Source of the DNA: an uncultured Pelagibacteraceae bacterium
Lineage (GTDB): Bacteria; Pseudomonadota; Alphaproteobacteria; Pelagibacterales; Pelagibacteraceae
DNA: 64,000 bases
NCBI GenBank assembly: GCA_902581775.1
Contig: CACHPJ010000001.1
Location: 1-64,000, forward strand
Reading direction: 5' to 3'
The number at the start of each line of letters is the position of its first letter. The first letter of the stretch is position 1. The translations under genes and the position numbers were made by a program. A model generated the notes under the pieces. It did not search any database and was not told where the DNA came from. It was given only the letters and a program-made list of their open reading frames with translations. Below, piece after piece: positions 7,747-16,348 of this stretch.

Positions 7747-9768
7747 TCTTTTAAAACCTTCATGGCATTGAGGTATTTTATCTAAAATTTCCAAGTTATT
7801 TCCTTTTTCAAAATCTTTAATACTTTTAAAGATTTTATTTAAATGCCAAAAATATTTATTTAAATTTTTCTTATTATGGTAAATCGATAAAAAAATAAGA
7901 TTTGAAGCTAAAATTGAATTTCTAAGCATGATATAAGTAATGTAAGATTTATATTTTAACCATTTTTTTGAGCTTAAAGTAAAACTTGGAATCGCATTCA
8001 AGCCAAAAATATTAATTTTTAGATTATATTTTTTGGCTAATCTTCTCCATCTTTCTTTAATAATCTTTCCTTGTTTAGAAACAATTTTCCATGTTTGTTT
8101 CTCCTCCATTATTTTTAGAACATTCAATGCTGCGACGTAACCAGTTCTTTCAGTCCAAAAAGTACTACTGATAAAAGTGCTTTGGGCGCTATCCATTATT
8201 CTTTTTTTTCCTAAAACTGCAGTAATCGGGTAACCGTTACCTAAAGCTTTTCCTAAAATGCATATGTCAGGTGTAACCTTATACTTTAAATGAATTCCTC
8301 CAAATGTTTCTCTAAAACCACTAGTGCATTCATCAAAAATTAAAACAATATTTTTTCTTTTACAAAAATTGCTTACTTTTTTTAAAAAATTTCCTTTTGG
8401 TGGAAAATTTCTGTGAACTTCCATTTTTACAATTCCAATATTATTTTTTGTGCAAATTTTGTAGAAGCTTTTAATATCATTATACATGAACGGAAAAACA
8501 GTATTTTTTAATTTTTTTGGAACCCCTTCAATTGGTAAGCCTTTCAAAAGATGTGAGTTTAAATTATCATTAGATTTTAAATTAGCAGATAGGTACCAAT
8601 CGTACCATCCATGATATCCGCAAATAGCAATGTTGTCCTTTTTCGTATAAGCTCTTGCAATACGGATTGCTATTGAGTTAGCTTCTCCACCGGTCTTAGC
8701 AAAACGTACCATATCAAAGTTTTTATGCATTTTGACTAATTTCTCAGCTAAAAAAACTTCTTCAGGACAATTAAGCGAAGACATGTTTCCTTTTTTTACA
8801 GTTTTAATAACTTCTCTATCAACTCTCTGATTACAATAGCCAAGAAGATTAGTACCTACACTCATTGTTGAAAAATCTAAAAACTTCTTTCCTTCTAAAT
8901 CCCAAACATGACACCCTTTAGCTTTTGAAAAATACGTAGGCCACCCACCGGGTAGAAACATTTCAGGTCTTTTTGATAACAACATATTACCGCCAGGAAT
9001 AATATTCTTTGCTCGGCTCCAAAGTTTTTGACCAGCATTTATTTTCCCACCAATATTTCTCATAATATTTCTATCGAGTCTAAAGATTTTTTTATTTTTT
9101 TTAAAGAGTTTTATCACATCATTATTTAAAAAATGTTTTTTTTTAATTTCTTTATAAACATCATTTAAAACTTTTAAATCAGAATTTTCATCTATCGTTA
9201 GTCTTATTCTAGAGTAATTTTTTTTTTGAGAAAAATTATATTTTTTTTTTGCATTTTTAATTATATATGGCGTTACATGCTCTTTATCATATAATTTTTT
9301 AGCTTTTGAAAATGCATTTTTTAATTGATCAAACTTAAAAATTTCTACATCAAAACCATCAGGGTATGTAGGAGGATTGACGTTTGAAATATAGTCATAA
9401 TCATTTTTTTTTATTTTTAAAATCATTTCATCTAAGATTTTATAATCTATAAACGGACAATCACCTGTTATTCTAACTACATAATCAGATTTAAGTTTCT
9501 TCGACACTTTATAATATCTTTCAAGAACGTTTTCACTTGAGCCTCTATAAACTTTAAAACCTTTTTTTCTTAACATATTTACTAAAACATCATCTGATTT
9601 TGAATTTGTCGTAGCCACAACTAGATCATCAAAATTTTTTGATTTAAGAACTCTTTCTAACAAAAAAATAATTGCGGGCCTATTTCCAATTTTCTGAATT
9701 ATCTTATTGGGGAACCTAAGTGACCCCATTCTAGCTTGAATTATAATTGTAACCTTTTTCTTTACCAT
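7738..9768 (-). CDS. Fusion: SpsF-type cytidylyltransferase + class-III (GSA-type) aminotransferase
   Basis: A 676-residue two-domain protein. Residues 1-235 are an SpsF-type nucleotidyltransferase (IIQARMGSLRFPNK 10-22, ITGDCPFID near 100-108, IRLTIDENSDL near 188-198). Residues 245-676 are a class-III PLP aminotransferase close to glutamate-1-semialdehyde aminomutase (IIPGG near 256, KTGGEANSIAIRIAR 358-372, YHGWYDW 385-391, FDECTSGFR 478-486 and the Schiff-base Lys507 in ILGKALGNGYP). In surface clusters such proteins are taken to aminate and activate unusual sugars. It overlaps the aldo/keto reductase by 7 bp, so the two form one transcript. No frame interruption is seen. The substrate is unknown. 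Confidence 0.85.
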   Translation of the reverse strand: MVKKKVTIIIQARMGSLRFPNKIIQKIGNRPAIIFLLERVLKSKNFDDLVVATTNSKSDDVLVNMLRKKGFKVYRGSSENVLERYYKVSKKLKSDYVVRITGDCPFIDYKILDEMILKIKKNDYDYISNVNPPTYPDGFDVEIFKFDQLKNAFSKAKKLYDKEHVTPYIIKNAKKKYNFSQKKNYSRIRLTIDENSDLKVLNDVYKEIKKKHFLNNDVIKLFKKNKKIFRLDRNIMRNIGGKINAGQKLWSRAKNIIPGGNMLLSKRPEMFLPGGWPTYFSKAKGCHVWDLEGKKFLDFSTMSVGTNLLGYCNQRVDREVIKTVKKGNMSSLNCPEEVFLAEKLVKMHKNFDMVRFAKTGGEANSIAIRIARAYTKKDNIAICGYHGWYDWYLSANLKSNDNLNSHLLKGLPIEGVPKKLKNTVFPFMYNDIKSFYKICTKNNIGIVKMEVHRNFPPKGNFLKKVSNFCKRKNIVLIFDECTSGFRETFGGIHLKYKVTPDICILGKALGNGYPITAVLGKKRIMDSAQSTFISSTFWTERTGYVAALNVLKIMEEKQTWKIVSKQGKIIKERWRRLAKKYNLKINIFGLNAIPSFTLSSKKWLKYKSYITYIMLRNSILASNLIFLSIYHNKKNLNKYFWHLNKIFKSIKDFEKGNNLEILDKIPQCHEGFKRLN

Positions 9769-10619
9769 GTTTGCGGATTTATAATTTTTGTATTTCTTAC
9801 TTTTAAACTATTATAATTATATTGTATTTTGGACTTTTTGTAATTTAATATTTTTTTTAATTGATCTATACTATCAAATCCAATTATAACTTTATCAACC
9901 TTTTTTCTAGAGAAAGCAAAATTTAAACAACCATCCAAATTTGATAAATTATTTTTTTTTAACCAGTTAAAAAGGATATTAAAATATTTTTTTTTTGATT
10001 TAAATTTTCTTGGAATATTGTTTTTTTTTTTTAATAAAAGTCCCTGTAAGAAAATCGACCTCCCATGTGTTTCTACATTATTTTTTTTTAAAGTATCTAT
10101 CCATCCAGTATCAATAATTCTTTGATCAAATAAATTTATTGGAAATTGCACAATATCTGGTTTAAATTTTTTAAATAAAATTTTAAGTTCATTTGGAGAA
10201 TAAATTGAGAAACCAATTTTTTTTGTTAATTTCAATTTTTTTAATTTTACTAAATTTTTAAATATTTTTTTACCATTTTTGTTTTTAAGATATAAGGGGT
10301 TATGAATTAGTAAACCATAAAGCTTCTTCTTCTTAAGTTTTTTTAATGAGTTTTGAATTTCAAATTCAAGTTGGTGGAATTTATTATGTCTTTTACCTAG
10401 CATTATTTTATTGATAATTGAAAAGTTGCCAGATAGATTTCCAATTTCTTTTTCACAATTATATTTTATCGCTGTGTCAATTAGATTAATTTTTTTTTTA
10501 ATTAATTTTTGGAGAAGCAAATTAATTTGCCCTTTATTAGAGTGCAGTGTTTTTTTATTAATACCGTATCTTTGAGTTAAATTAGCGGTCCCAAATATAA
10601 TTCTTTTACCCAAATCCAT
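9762..10619 (-). CDS. Aldo/keto reductase
   Basis: A 285-residue NAD(P)H-dependent aldo/keto reductase with a TIM barrel. The catalytic tetrad is visible as Asp48 (LIDTA), Tyr53 (IKY), Lys71 (IINKI) and His106 (LLIHNP); IGFSIYSP and VIIGFDS complete the cofactor site. It is the first gene of a two-gene minus-strand transcript with the SpsF-aminotransferase fusion, and overlaps it. Such SpsF/aminotransferase/AKR trios occur in spore-coat and flagellar-glycan clusters, so reduction of a sugar intermediate is likely. It is transcribed away from the flippase gene, with the shared palindrome between them. The substrate is not determined. Confidence 0.83.
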   Translation of the reverse strand: MDLGKRIIFGTANLTQRYGINKKTLHSNKGQINLLLQKLIKKKINLIDTAIKYNCEKEIGNLSGNFSIINKIMLGKRHNKFHQLEFEIQNSLKKLKKKKLYGLLIHNPLYLKNKNGKKIFKNLVKLKKLKLTKKIGFSIYSPNELKILFKKFKPDIVQFPINLFDQRIIDTGWIDTLKKNNVETHGRSIFLQGLLLKKKNNIPRKFKSKKKYFNILFNWLKKNNLSNLDGCLNFAFSRKKVDKVIIGFDSIDQLKKILNYKKSKIQYNYNSLKVRNTKIINPQTW

Positions 10620-10657
10620 ATTTTAATACTCTTTTAATTTAAAAACCTAAATTTTAC

Positions 10658-10686
10658 TTGACTGTTCAATAATTGAACATTACATA
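10658..10686 (+). promoter_or_regulatory. Promoter of the ABC flippase run with perfect 17-bp palindromic operator
   Basis: A good -35 TTGACT (10658-10663) and a -10-like TACATA (10681-10686) are separated by 17 bp. The 17-mer TGTTCAATAATTGAACA (10663-10679) is a perfect inverted repeat about one central base and fills the spacer. The position and half-sites repeat those at 5615-5643 upstream of the MarR gene. Binding here could also affect the divergent aldo/keto reductase gene, whose start lies about 40 bp away. The sequence is direct observation; the regulator is inferred. Confidence 0.65.
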
Positions 10687-10722
10687 ATTAACTTAAATTA
10701 TCAACCAAATAAAGTGAAATTA

Positions 10723-12477
10723 ATGAGTAATTTAAGATATGTTATTGGAAATATCCTAAAAAATAATATTGCACTTTTTATAGCTCTAATTTTAGCTATG
10801 TTAACGGAAGCATTAATGGCAATATCCTCAGTTGTTACAATAGTGCCTTTCGTTGATATAATTTTAAATTCTCAATCTGATAGTCCAAACCAAATTACAA
10901 AATTTTTTAACAATATTTTAAATTATTTTGGTCTCACTGGAAATTATCTAACTTTCGGATTGCTATTTTTTTTTACCAATCTTTTTAAAGCACTTATTTC
11001 TATTAAAGTTTTAGAAATTATTTTAAAGATAAAATTTCAAATAATAAAATCTTTTAGAATGTCCTTGTTAGACGCAAGCTTTTCATCACAGTGGAAATTT
11101 TTCAATGGTTTAGGAAAAGGCAAATTAATGAATTCTTTAAATGAAGAACTTAATAAGATTTCAGATCTTTTTTCAGAACTTGCAACTACAGCTAGTTATT
11201 CTATTCAAATTCTAGCCTACCTTGTATTACCTTTTCTATTTGATTTTAAAATAACAATTTTAGTATTGATTCTTACTTTGGGTCTATTACTTCCATTTAT
11301 CTTTTTAAATAGAATTCTTTTAAGGCTTGGAAAAAAAAATACCGAAGCTGGAAATTTTGTTATTGGTTTGATTAATGAAAGTATTCAAGCTGCTAAAATA
11401 ATAATAAGTTATAGTAATAAAAAAAGAAATTTAGATAAGATCAAAGAAGCCACTGAAGAGTTTAATACAACCGCGATAAAACAAAGGATACTCCAGTCGC
11501 TTTCTAGCAATGCTTTTAAACCAACAGCGATTTTAATTTTGATTTTAATATTTGGGTACGTAGGTGATATTCAATCAAATCTAACTTATTTAGCTGCAAT
11601 ATTTTGGAGTTTATACTCCGCATTACCTTTATTAGCAATTATACTTAGATCCAATTTAAGATTAGCAACATATTTTCCAAGCTTTGAGCAATATAATGAT
11701 TTAAAGATTAAAGCAGTAAAATTCAAATATAATACTGGAATAAAGAAAATAGAAAACATAGAAAATAAAATTCATTTAAAAAATTTGTCATTTCATTATG
11801 ATAATAAAGTAAATATTTTAGAAAATTTAAACTTAGAAATAAAAAAAAACAAAATCACTTCCATTGTTGGAAAATCAGGATCAGGCAAATCAACCATATC
11901 TGATTTATTATTAGGCCTTCAATCTCCCCAAGAAGGAGAAATATTTTTTGATAATGATAAAATTAATAATATTGATATTGAGTTTTTGAGAAAAAAGATA
12001 AGTTTTGTTCCGCAAGACCCAATATTGTTTTATGACACCATTAGAAATAATCTAATGTGGGCTCAAAATAACACATCTGAAGATGATATTATTAAAAGTT
12101 TAAAATTAGCAAATGCTTATGATTTTATTATGACATTACCAAAAAAACTTGACAGTATAGTTGGAGAAAGAGGAAGTGAGCTGTCAGGTGGTGAAAGACA
12201 AAGAATTGTATTAGCCAGAGCTTTCTTAAGAAAGCCCTTTTTGTTAATTCTCGATGAAGCAACTAGCGGTCTTGATAAGATATCTGAAAATATAATTAGA
12301 GACACTCTTAAAGAGCTTTCGAAAAGTACTACAATTTTAGTTATAGCTCATAAATCCAAAATTATAGAGGCAAGCGATTATATCTATGTAATTAATAATA
12401 AAAAAATTATTGAGGAAGGTAATTTCGAAAATCTAAAGAATAAAGATAAATCATTTTTTAACACTCTCAATTACTAA
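10723..12477 (+). CDS. ABC transporter, fused permease and ATPase (MsbA/PglK-like lipid-linked glycan flippase)
   Basis: An exporter half-transporter of about 584 residues. The N-terminal half (to about 320) has around six hydrophobic segments. The C-terminal half is an ABC ATPase with Walker A GKSGSGKST, Q-loop FVPQDP, signature LSGGERQRI and Walker B LLILDEATSGLD. Proteins of this type in glycan clusters (PglK, MsbA-like) flip lipid-linked oligosaccharides or lipid A across the inner membrane. A GTG at 10714 is in frame, but I prefer the ATG at 10723. It heads the plus-strand run from this promoter through 18119 and ends 2 bp before the next gene. Confidence 0.83.
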   Translation: MSNLRYVIGNILKNNIALFIALILAMLTEALMAISSVVTIVPFVDIILNSQSDSPNQITKFFNNILNYFGLTGNYLTFGLLFFFTNLFKALISIKVLEIILKIKFQIIKSFRMSLLDASFSSQWKFFNGLGKGKLMNSLNEELNKISDLFSELATTASYSIQILAYLVLPFLFDFKITILVLILTLGLLLPFIFLNRILLRLGKKNTEAGNFVIGLINESIQAAKIIISYSNKKRNLDKIKEATEEFNTTAIKQRILQSLSSNAFKPTAILILILIFGYVGDIQSNLTYLAAIFWSLYSALPLLAIILRSNLRLATYFPSFEQYNDLKIKAVKFKYNTGIKKIENIENKIHLKNLSFHYDNKVNILENLNLEIKKNKITSIVGKSGSGKSTISDLLLGLQSPQEGEIFFDNDKINNIDIEFLRKKISFVPQDPILFYDTIRNNLMWAQNNTSEDDIIKSLKLANAYDFIMTLPKKLDSIVGERGSELSGGERQRIVLARAFLRKPFLLILDEATSGLDKISENIIRDTLKELSKSTTILVIAHKSKIIEASDYIYVINNKKIIEEGNFENLKNKDKSFFNTLNY

Positions 12478-12479
12478 TT

Positions 12480-13601
12480 ATGACAAATAATCTGGAAATA
12501 TTACCGCCAAGACCATGTGAATTAATAATTTACACCTCACCAAACTATATTGAGAAATTTCAGAGTCTTTTTAATAGAAAAATTTATTTTATACATCAAT
12601 TATCTCAAAAGTTAAATTTAACTGTATTTATCATAGCCGCAATTTACACTTTGATCTTAGGTGAAAAATTTATACTAAATTATTTTAAAGTTTTATCTTT
12701 TTTTGTTAGACCCAAAGTTATACTTACTACCTTTGATAATTATGATTTTTTTTATCTTCTAAAAGACAAAATAAAAAATGAAAAGATCAAATTCTGCTCA
12801 GTTCAAAATAATTGGTATGGAAGTGAAACATTAATGTCACATTTCAATAAAAAAATGAAATATAAATGTGATCATTTATTTATTTTTGGAGAAGCTTATA
12901 GAAAATTCTATAAAAGATACATCCAGAATTTTGACGAAATAGATATTATAGGTTCTTTTAGATCAAATTTTTCAAAAAAAAAAATTACAAAAGATTTAAA
13001 TAAAGATAGAGTAAATTATATTTCACAATTTAGATTCAATCATCCAGCAATAAATATTCAAGTTAAGATCGTTAAATTTTTAGATAAGTATGCATATCAA
13101 AATAACCTAAAATTATTTTTATATTGTAAATATAACAGCAATATTGGAATGTCCAAAACCCTAGACAGAAAATTGAAAGAAAAAGAATTTTTTAACAAAT
13201 TAAATCTAAAATCTAAATTTAAATTAGTATATAGTGATTACATAAATGGTAATTTTGAAAAATTAATGGACCAGAGCTTAGTTGTGACAAACGATTCCAC
13301 GTTAGGATATGAATTATTTGGAAGGGGAAAAAAAGTAGCTTTTTTCACTATTAGAAGAAGCAAAAGATATAATGTAACTTTTGGGTGGCCAGCTAAATAT
13401 TCTCATGGAAAGTTTTGGACTAATAATTTCTCCGAAACAAAATTTAAAAATATTCTTGACTGGATGAGAAAAATTAAAAAAGAAGAGTGGTTAAGGTATT
13501 CAAAAAAAATAAGAAAAAATCTCATTAGTTCAGATATTGGAAATTTAATTTTAAAGAAAAAAATTGACAACTTAATTAAAAAGGAGAAACAAAATGATTA
13601 A
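12480..13601 (+). CDS. Putative surface-carbohydrate/O-antigen biosynthesis protein (LA_1612-like)
   Basis: A 373-residue protein without a confident enzyme assignment. It resembles the putative surface-carbohydrate proteins seen in Leptospira-type O-antigen clusters, by overall layout and the DSTLGYELFGRGKKVAFF segment followed by GWPAKYSHGKFW. That segment also recalls GT-B type enzymes such as CDP-glycerol glycerophosphotransferases, where a D-S/N-T-x-x-x-E motif binds the nucleotide. No signal peptide is evident; a hydrophobic stretch lies near 50-65. Between a flippase and sugar-nucleotide genes, a glycosyltransferase or ketosugar-transferase role is plausible. It overlaps pseB by 8 bp. 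Confidence 0.5.
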   Translation: MTNNLEILPPRPCELIIYTSPNYIEKFQSLFNRKIYFIHQLSQKLNLTVFIIAAIYTLILGEKFILNYFKVLSFFVRPKVILTTFDNYDFFYLLKDKIKNEKIKFCSVQNNWYGSETLMSHFNKKMKYKCDHLFIFGEAYRKFYKRYIQNFDEIDIIGSFRSNFSKKKITKDLNKDRVNYISQFRFNHPAINIQVKIVKFLDKYAYQNNLKLFLYCKYNSNIGMSKTLDRKLKEKEFFNKLNLKSKFKLVYSDYINGNFEKLMDQSLVVTNDSTLGYELFGRGKKVAFFTIRRSKRYNVTFGWPAKYSHGKFWTNNFSETKFKNILDWMRKIKKEEWLRYSKKIRKNLISSDIGNLILKKKIDNLIKKEKQND

Positions 13602-14589
13602 CAGAAAAACAATATTGATTACAGGTGGAACTGGATCTTTTGGGCAATGTTTTATTAAAAAGATTTTGCAAAAGTACAATCCTAAAAAGATATTAGTTTT
13701 TAGTAGGGATGAACAAAAACATTTTAGATTAAGCAATAAATTAAAAAAATATAAATCTAAAATGAGATATTTTATAGGTGATGTAAGAGATTACGAAAGA
13801 TTATCATTTGCCATGAAAGGAGCTGATATTGTTATTCATGCAGCTGCAATGAAACACGTTCCTATTACTGAATACAATCCATTTGAAGCTGTCAAAACAA
13901 ATATTATTGGTTCTCAAAATGTAATAAACGCTTGTATTTCAAATAAAATAAAAAAAGTTATTGCTTTAAGTACTGACAAAGCTTCCTCTCCAGTCAATCT
14001 TTACGGAGCCACAAAACTAGCTGCAGATAAAATGTTTATCTCAGCCAATAACTATACTGTTAAAAATAATGACCCGATTTTTTCGGTAGTTAGATATGGA
14101 AATGTGATGAGTAGTGAAGGATCAATAATACCTCTTTTACTTAATAGTAAAAATAAATCATCGTTCAATATTACGGATAAAAAGATGACAAGATTTTCTT
14201 TAACACTGGATGAGAGTTGTGAATTTGTGCTTTCATCATTAAAGAATATGATTGGAGGTGAAATTTTTGTTCCCAAAATCCCTTCATACAAACTTTTAGA
14301 TTTAACTAAAGCTATTATTCCTAACGTCAAAATTAAAGAGATTGGCATTCGACCTGGTGAAAAAATTAATGAGGAACTTATATCTGAAAGTGAAGCAATG
14401 AGAACAATAAGTTATAAAAATATTTATATAATATTGCCTGATTCGGAATATCAGTATCAAAGCTCAACTTATCTTAATAAATATAGGGGAGCTAAATTTT
14501 GTAAGAAAGGATTTTGCTATAGAAGTGATGAAAATAAAAGATTTCTCTCTATAAAAGAATTAAGAAAATTGGTTTATAAAAATAAGTAA
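13594..14589 (+). CDS. pseB: UDP-N-acetylglucosamine 4,6-dehydratase (inverting), PseB-type
   Basis: A 331-residue extended SDR that converts UDP-GlcNAc to a 4-keto-6-deoxy sugar with C5 inversion. It carries the NAD(P)-binding TGGTGSFG (10-17), AAAMKHVP (83-90), the catalytic triad region STDKASSPVNLYGATK with Asp128, Lys129, Tyr137 and Lys141, and the C-terminal GIRPGEKINEELIS typical of PseB/FlaA1/CapD short forms. Length is normal. No PseC-type aminotransferase follows it in the window, so its product may feed another sugar such as a FucNAc- or QuiNAc-type residue. An SD-like AAAGGAGA precedes the ATG inside the previous gene. Confidence 0.87.
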   Translation: MINRKTILITGGTGSFGQCFIKKILQKYNPKKILVFSRDEQKHFRLSNKLKKYKSKMRYFIGDVRDYERLSFAMKGADIVIHAAAMKHVPITEYNPFEAVKTNIIGSQNVINACISNKIKKVIALSTDKASSPVNLYGATKLAADKMFISANNYTVKNNDPIFSVVRYGNVMSSEGSIIPLLLNSKNKSSFNITDKKMTRFSLTLDESCEFVLSSLKNMIGGEIFVPKIPSYKLLDLTKAIIPNVKIKEIGIRPGEKINEELISESEAMRTISYKNIYIILPDSEYQYQSSTYLNKYRGAKFCKKGFCYRSDENKRFLSIKELRKLVYKNK

Positions 14590-14598
14590 AAATTATTT

Positions 14599-15657
14599 AT
14601 GAAATACCTTAAAATTTACAAAAGAAAAAAAGTTTTGATTACCGGCAATACTGGTTTCAAAGGAACATGGTTATCAATTTGGCTTGATATGCTCGGGGCA
14701 AAAGTTGTAGGCATTTCAAAATTACCACATACAAAACCTTCAAATTTTTTAGAACACAGATTAGATAAAAAATTTAAAACTTTTTTTTTTGATATAAAAG
14801 ATAAAAAAAAAGTCGAAGAAACAGTAAAAAAAATTAATCCTGACTTTATTTTTCATTTAGCAGCACAGTCTTTAGTTTTAAAGTCCTATGAAAAACCGTT
14901 GGATACTTGGCACACAAATTTAATAGGTACTTTAAATATTCTCAATAGCTTAAAAAAGATCAAAAAAATTTGTTCAGTTGTGCTTATTACCAGTGACAAA
15001 TGTTATAAAAACTTAGAAACAAAAAGAGCATACAAAGAATCTGATAGATTAGGAGGAGATGATCCTTATAGTGCATCTAAAGCCTCGGCCGAGTTATTGA
15101 TAAACTCATATGTAAAATCATTTTATAATAAGAAAAAAAATATTCGCATAAGTTCAGTCAGAGCTGGAAACGTTGTTGGGGGTGGAGATTGGTCAAACTA
15201 CAGACTTTTTCCTGATTGTATAAAATCTATCTTTAAGAAAAAGAAAATTATATTAAGAAATCCTAAATCTACTAGGCCATGGCAACATGTTTTAGAACCA
15301 TTAAATGGATATTTAAAATTAGGGTATCATTTGTACGTAAGCAATAAGTTTCACGGACATTCTTTTAATTTTGGGCCATCATTTAAAAAGAATTATAGAG
15401 TCATTGATGTAATGAATGAAATAAAAAAAAATATTCCAGAAGCAAAATGGAAAGTATTAAAGAATGGCGGTAAAGATGAAAACAAATTACTTAAACTAGA
15501 TAGCAAAAAATCATTAACTCTTCTCAAATGGAAAAATCTACTTAATTTTCAAAACACAATTTACTACACTACAGAATGGTATAAAAATTATCAAAAAAAT
15601 AAAAATATAATAGAGTTTTCCAAAAAACAGATAACAAACTTTACAAAACTTATTTAA
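14599..15657 (+). CDS. rfbG: CDP-glucose 4,6-dehydratase
   Basis: A 352-residue extended SDR that makes CDP-4-keto-6-deoxyglucose, the common precursor of the CDP-3,6-dideoxyhexoses. Motifs are TGNTGFKGTWLSIWL (15-29), LAAQSLVLKSYEKPLDTWHTN (88-108), the TSDKCY triad region (131-136), DDPYSASKASAE with Tyr157 and Lys161, and the C-terminal FNFGP segment. These are specific to RfbG rather than to dTDP- or GDP-dependent dehydratases. It precedes rfbF by 4 bp; in many O-antigen clusters the order is rfbF then rfbG, so the pair is reversed here. Confidence 0.9.
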   Translation: MKYLKIYKRKKVLITGNTGFKGTWLSIWLDMLGAKVVGISKLPHTKPSNFLEHRLDKKFKTFFFDIKDKKKVEETVKKINPDFIFHLAAQSLVLKSYEKPLDTWHTNLIGTLNILNSLKKIKKICSVVLITSDKCYKNLETKRAYKESDRLGGDDPYSASKASAELLINSYVKSFYNKKKNIRISSVRAGNVVGGGDWSNYRLFPDCIKSIFKKKKIILRNPKSTRPWQHVLEPLNGYLKLGYHLYVSNKFHGHSFNFGPSFKKNYRVIDVMNEIKKNIPEAKWKVLKNGGKDENKLLKLDSKKSLTLLKWKNLLNFQNTIYYTTEWYKNYQKNKNIIEFSKKQITNFTKLI

Positions 15658-15661
15658 AAAA

Positions 15662-16348
15662 ATGAAAGTAATAATTTTAGCTGGTGGTTTTGGGACAAGA
15701 ATTTCTGAGTATACAAAAACAATTCCAAAACCGATGATAAAGATCAATGGAAAACCAATTTTGGTACATATTATGAGTCATTATGCCAAATTTGGATATA
15801 AAGATTTTTATGTTGCTCTTGGATATAAAGGAAAAGTGATAAAAAAATTTTTTAAAAAAAAAATTAAAGATTGGAATATTCATCTTGTCGATACAGGAAA
15901 TAAAACTATGACAGGTGGTCGATTAAAAAGATTGAAAAAATTTATAGGTAATGAAACATTCTTTATGACTTACGGTGACGGTGTTTCTAACGTTAACATA
16001 AAAAGCCTTTTAAAATTCCATAAAAAGTATAAAAAATTAGTAACACTTACAGCTGTACAACCCACAGCAAGATTCGGTGCTGTAAAATTTAGCGGTAAAT
16101 TTGTGAAAAGTTTTAAAGAAAAATCCAAAATTGACGAGGGGTGGATCAATGGTGGTTTTTTTGTAATGGAGCCAAATTTTTTAAAATTTATAAAAAGTGA
16201 TAAAACATTTTTAGAGAAGGAACCCCTTGAAAATGCATCAAAAAAGAAAGAGTTAATTGCCTATAAACATAGAGGTTTTTGGCAATGTATGGATACTAAG
16301 CGTGATAAAGATATGCTTGAAAAAACTTTGAAAAAGAAAAAAATTTGA
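15662..16348 (+). CDS. rfbF: Glucose-1-phosphate cytidylyltransferase
   Basis: A 228-residue nucleotidyltransferase that makes CDP-glucose for RfbG. It shows LAGGFGTRISEYTKTIPKPM (6-25), VDTGNKTMTGGRLKRL (78-93), the metal-binding TYGDGVSNVNI and the RfbF-typical WINGGFFVMEP and GFWQCMDTKRD segments. It is somewhat shorter than the usual 255-260 residues, but the conserved blocks from start to end are present. The TGA stop overlaps the TTG start of the next gene by 4 bp. Together with rfbG and the following SDR it forms a CDP-deoxyhexose cassette. Confidence 0.9.
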   Translation: MKVIILAGGFGTRISEYTKTIPKPMIKINGKPILVHIMSHYAKFGYKDFYVALGYKGKVIKKFFKKKIKDWNIHLVDTGNKTMTGGRLKRLKKFIGNETFFMTYGDGVSNVNIKSLLKFHKKYKKLVTLTAVQPTARFGAVKFSGKFVKSFKEKSKIDEGWINGGFFVMEPNFLKFIKSDKTFLEKEPLENASKKKELIAYKHRGFWQCMDTKRDKDMLEKTLKKKKI

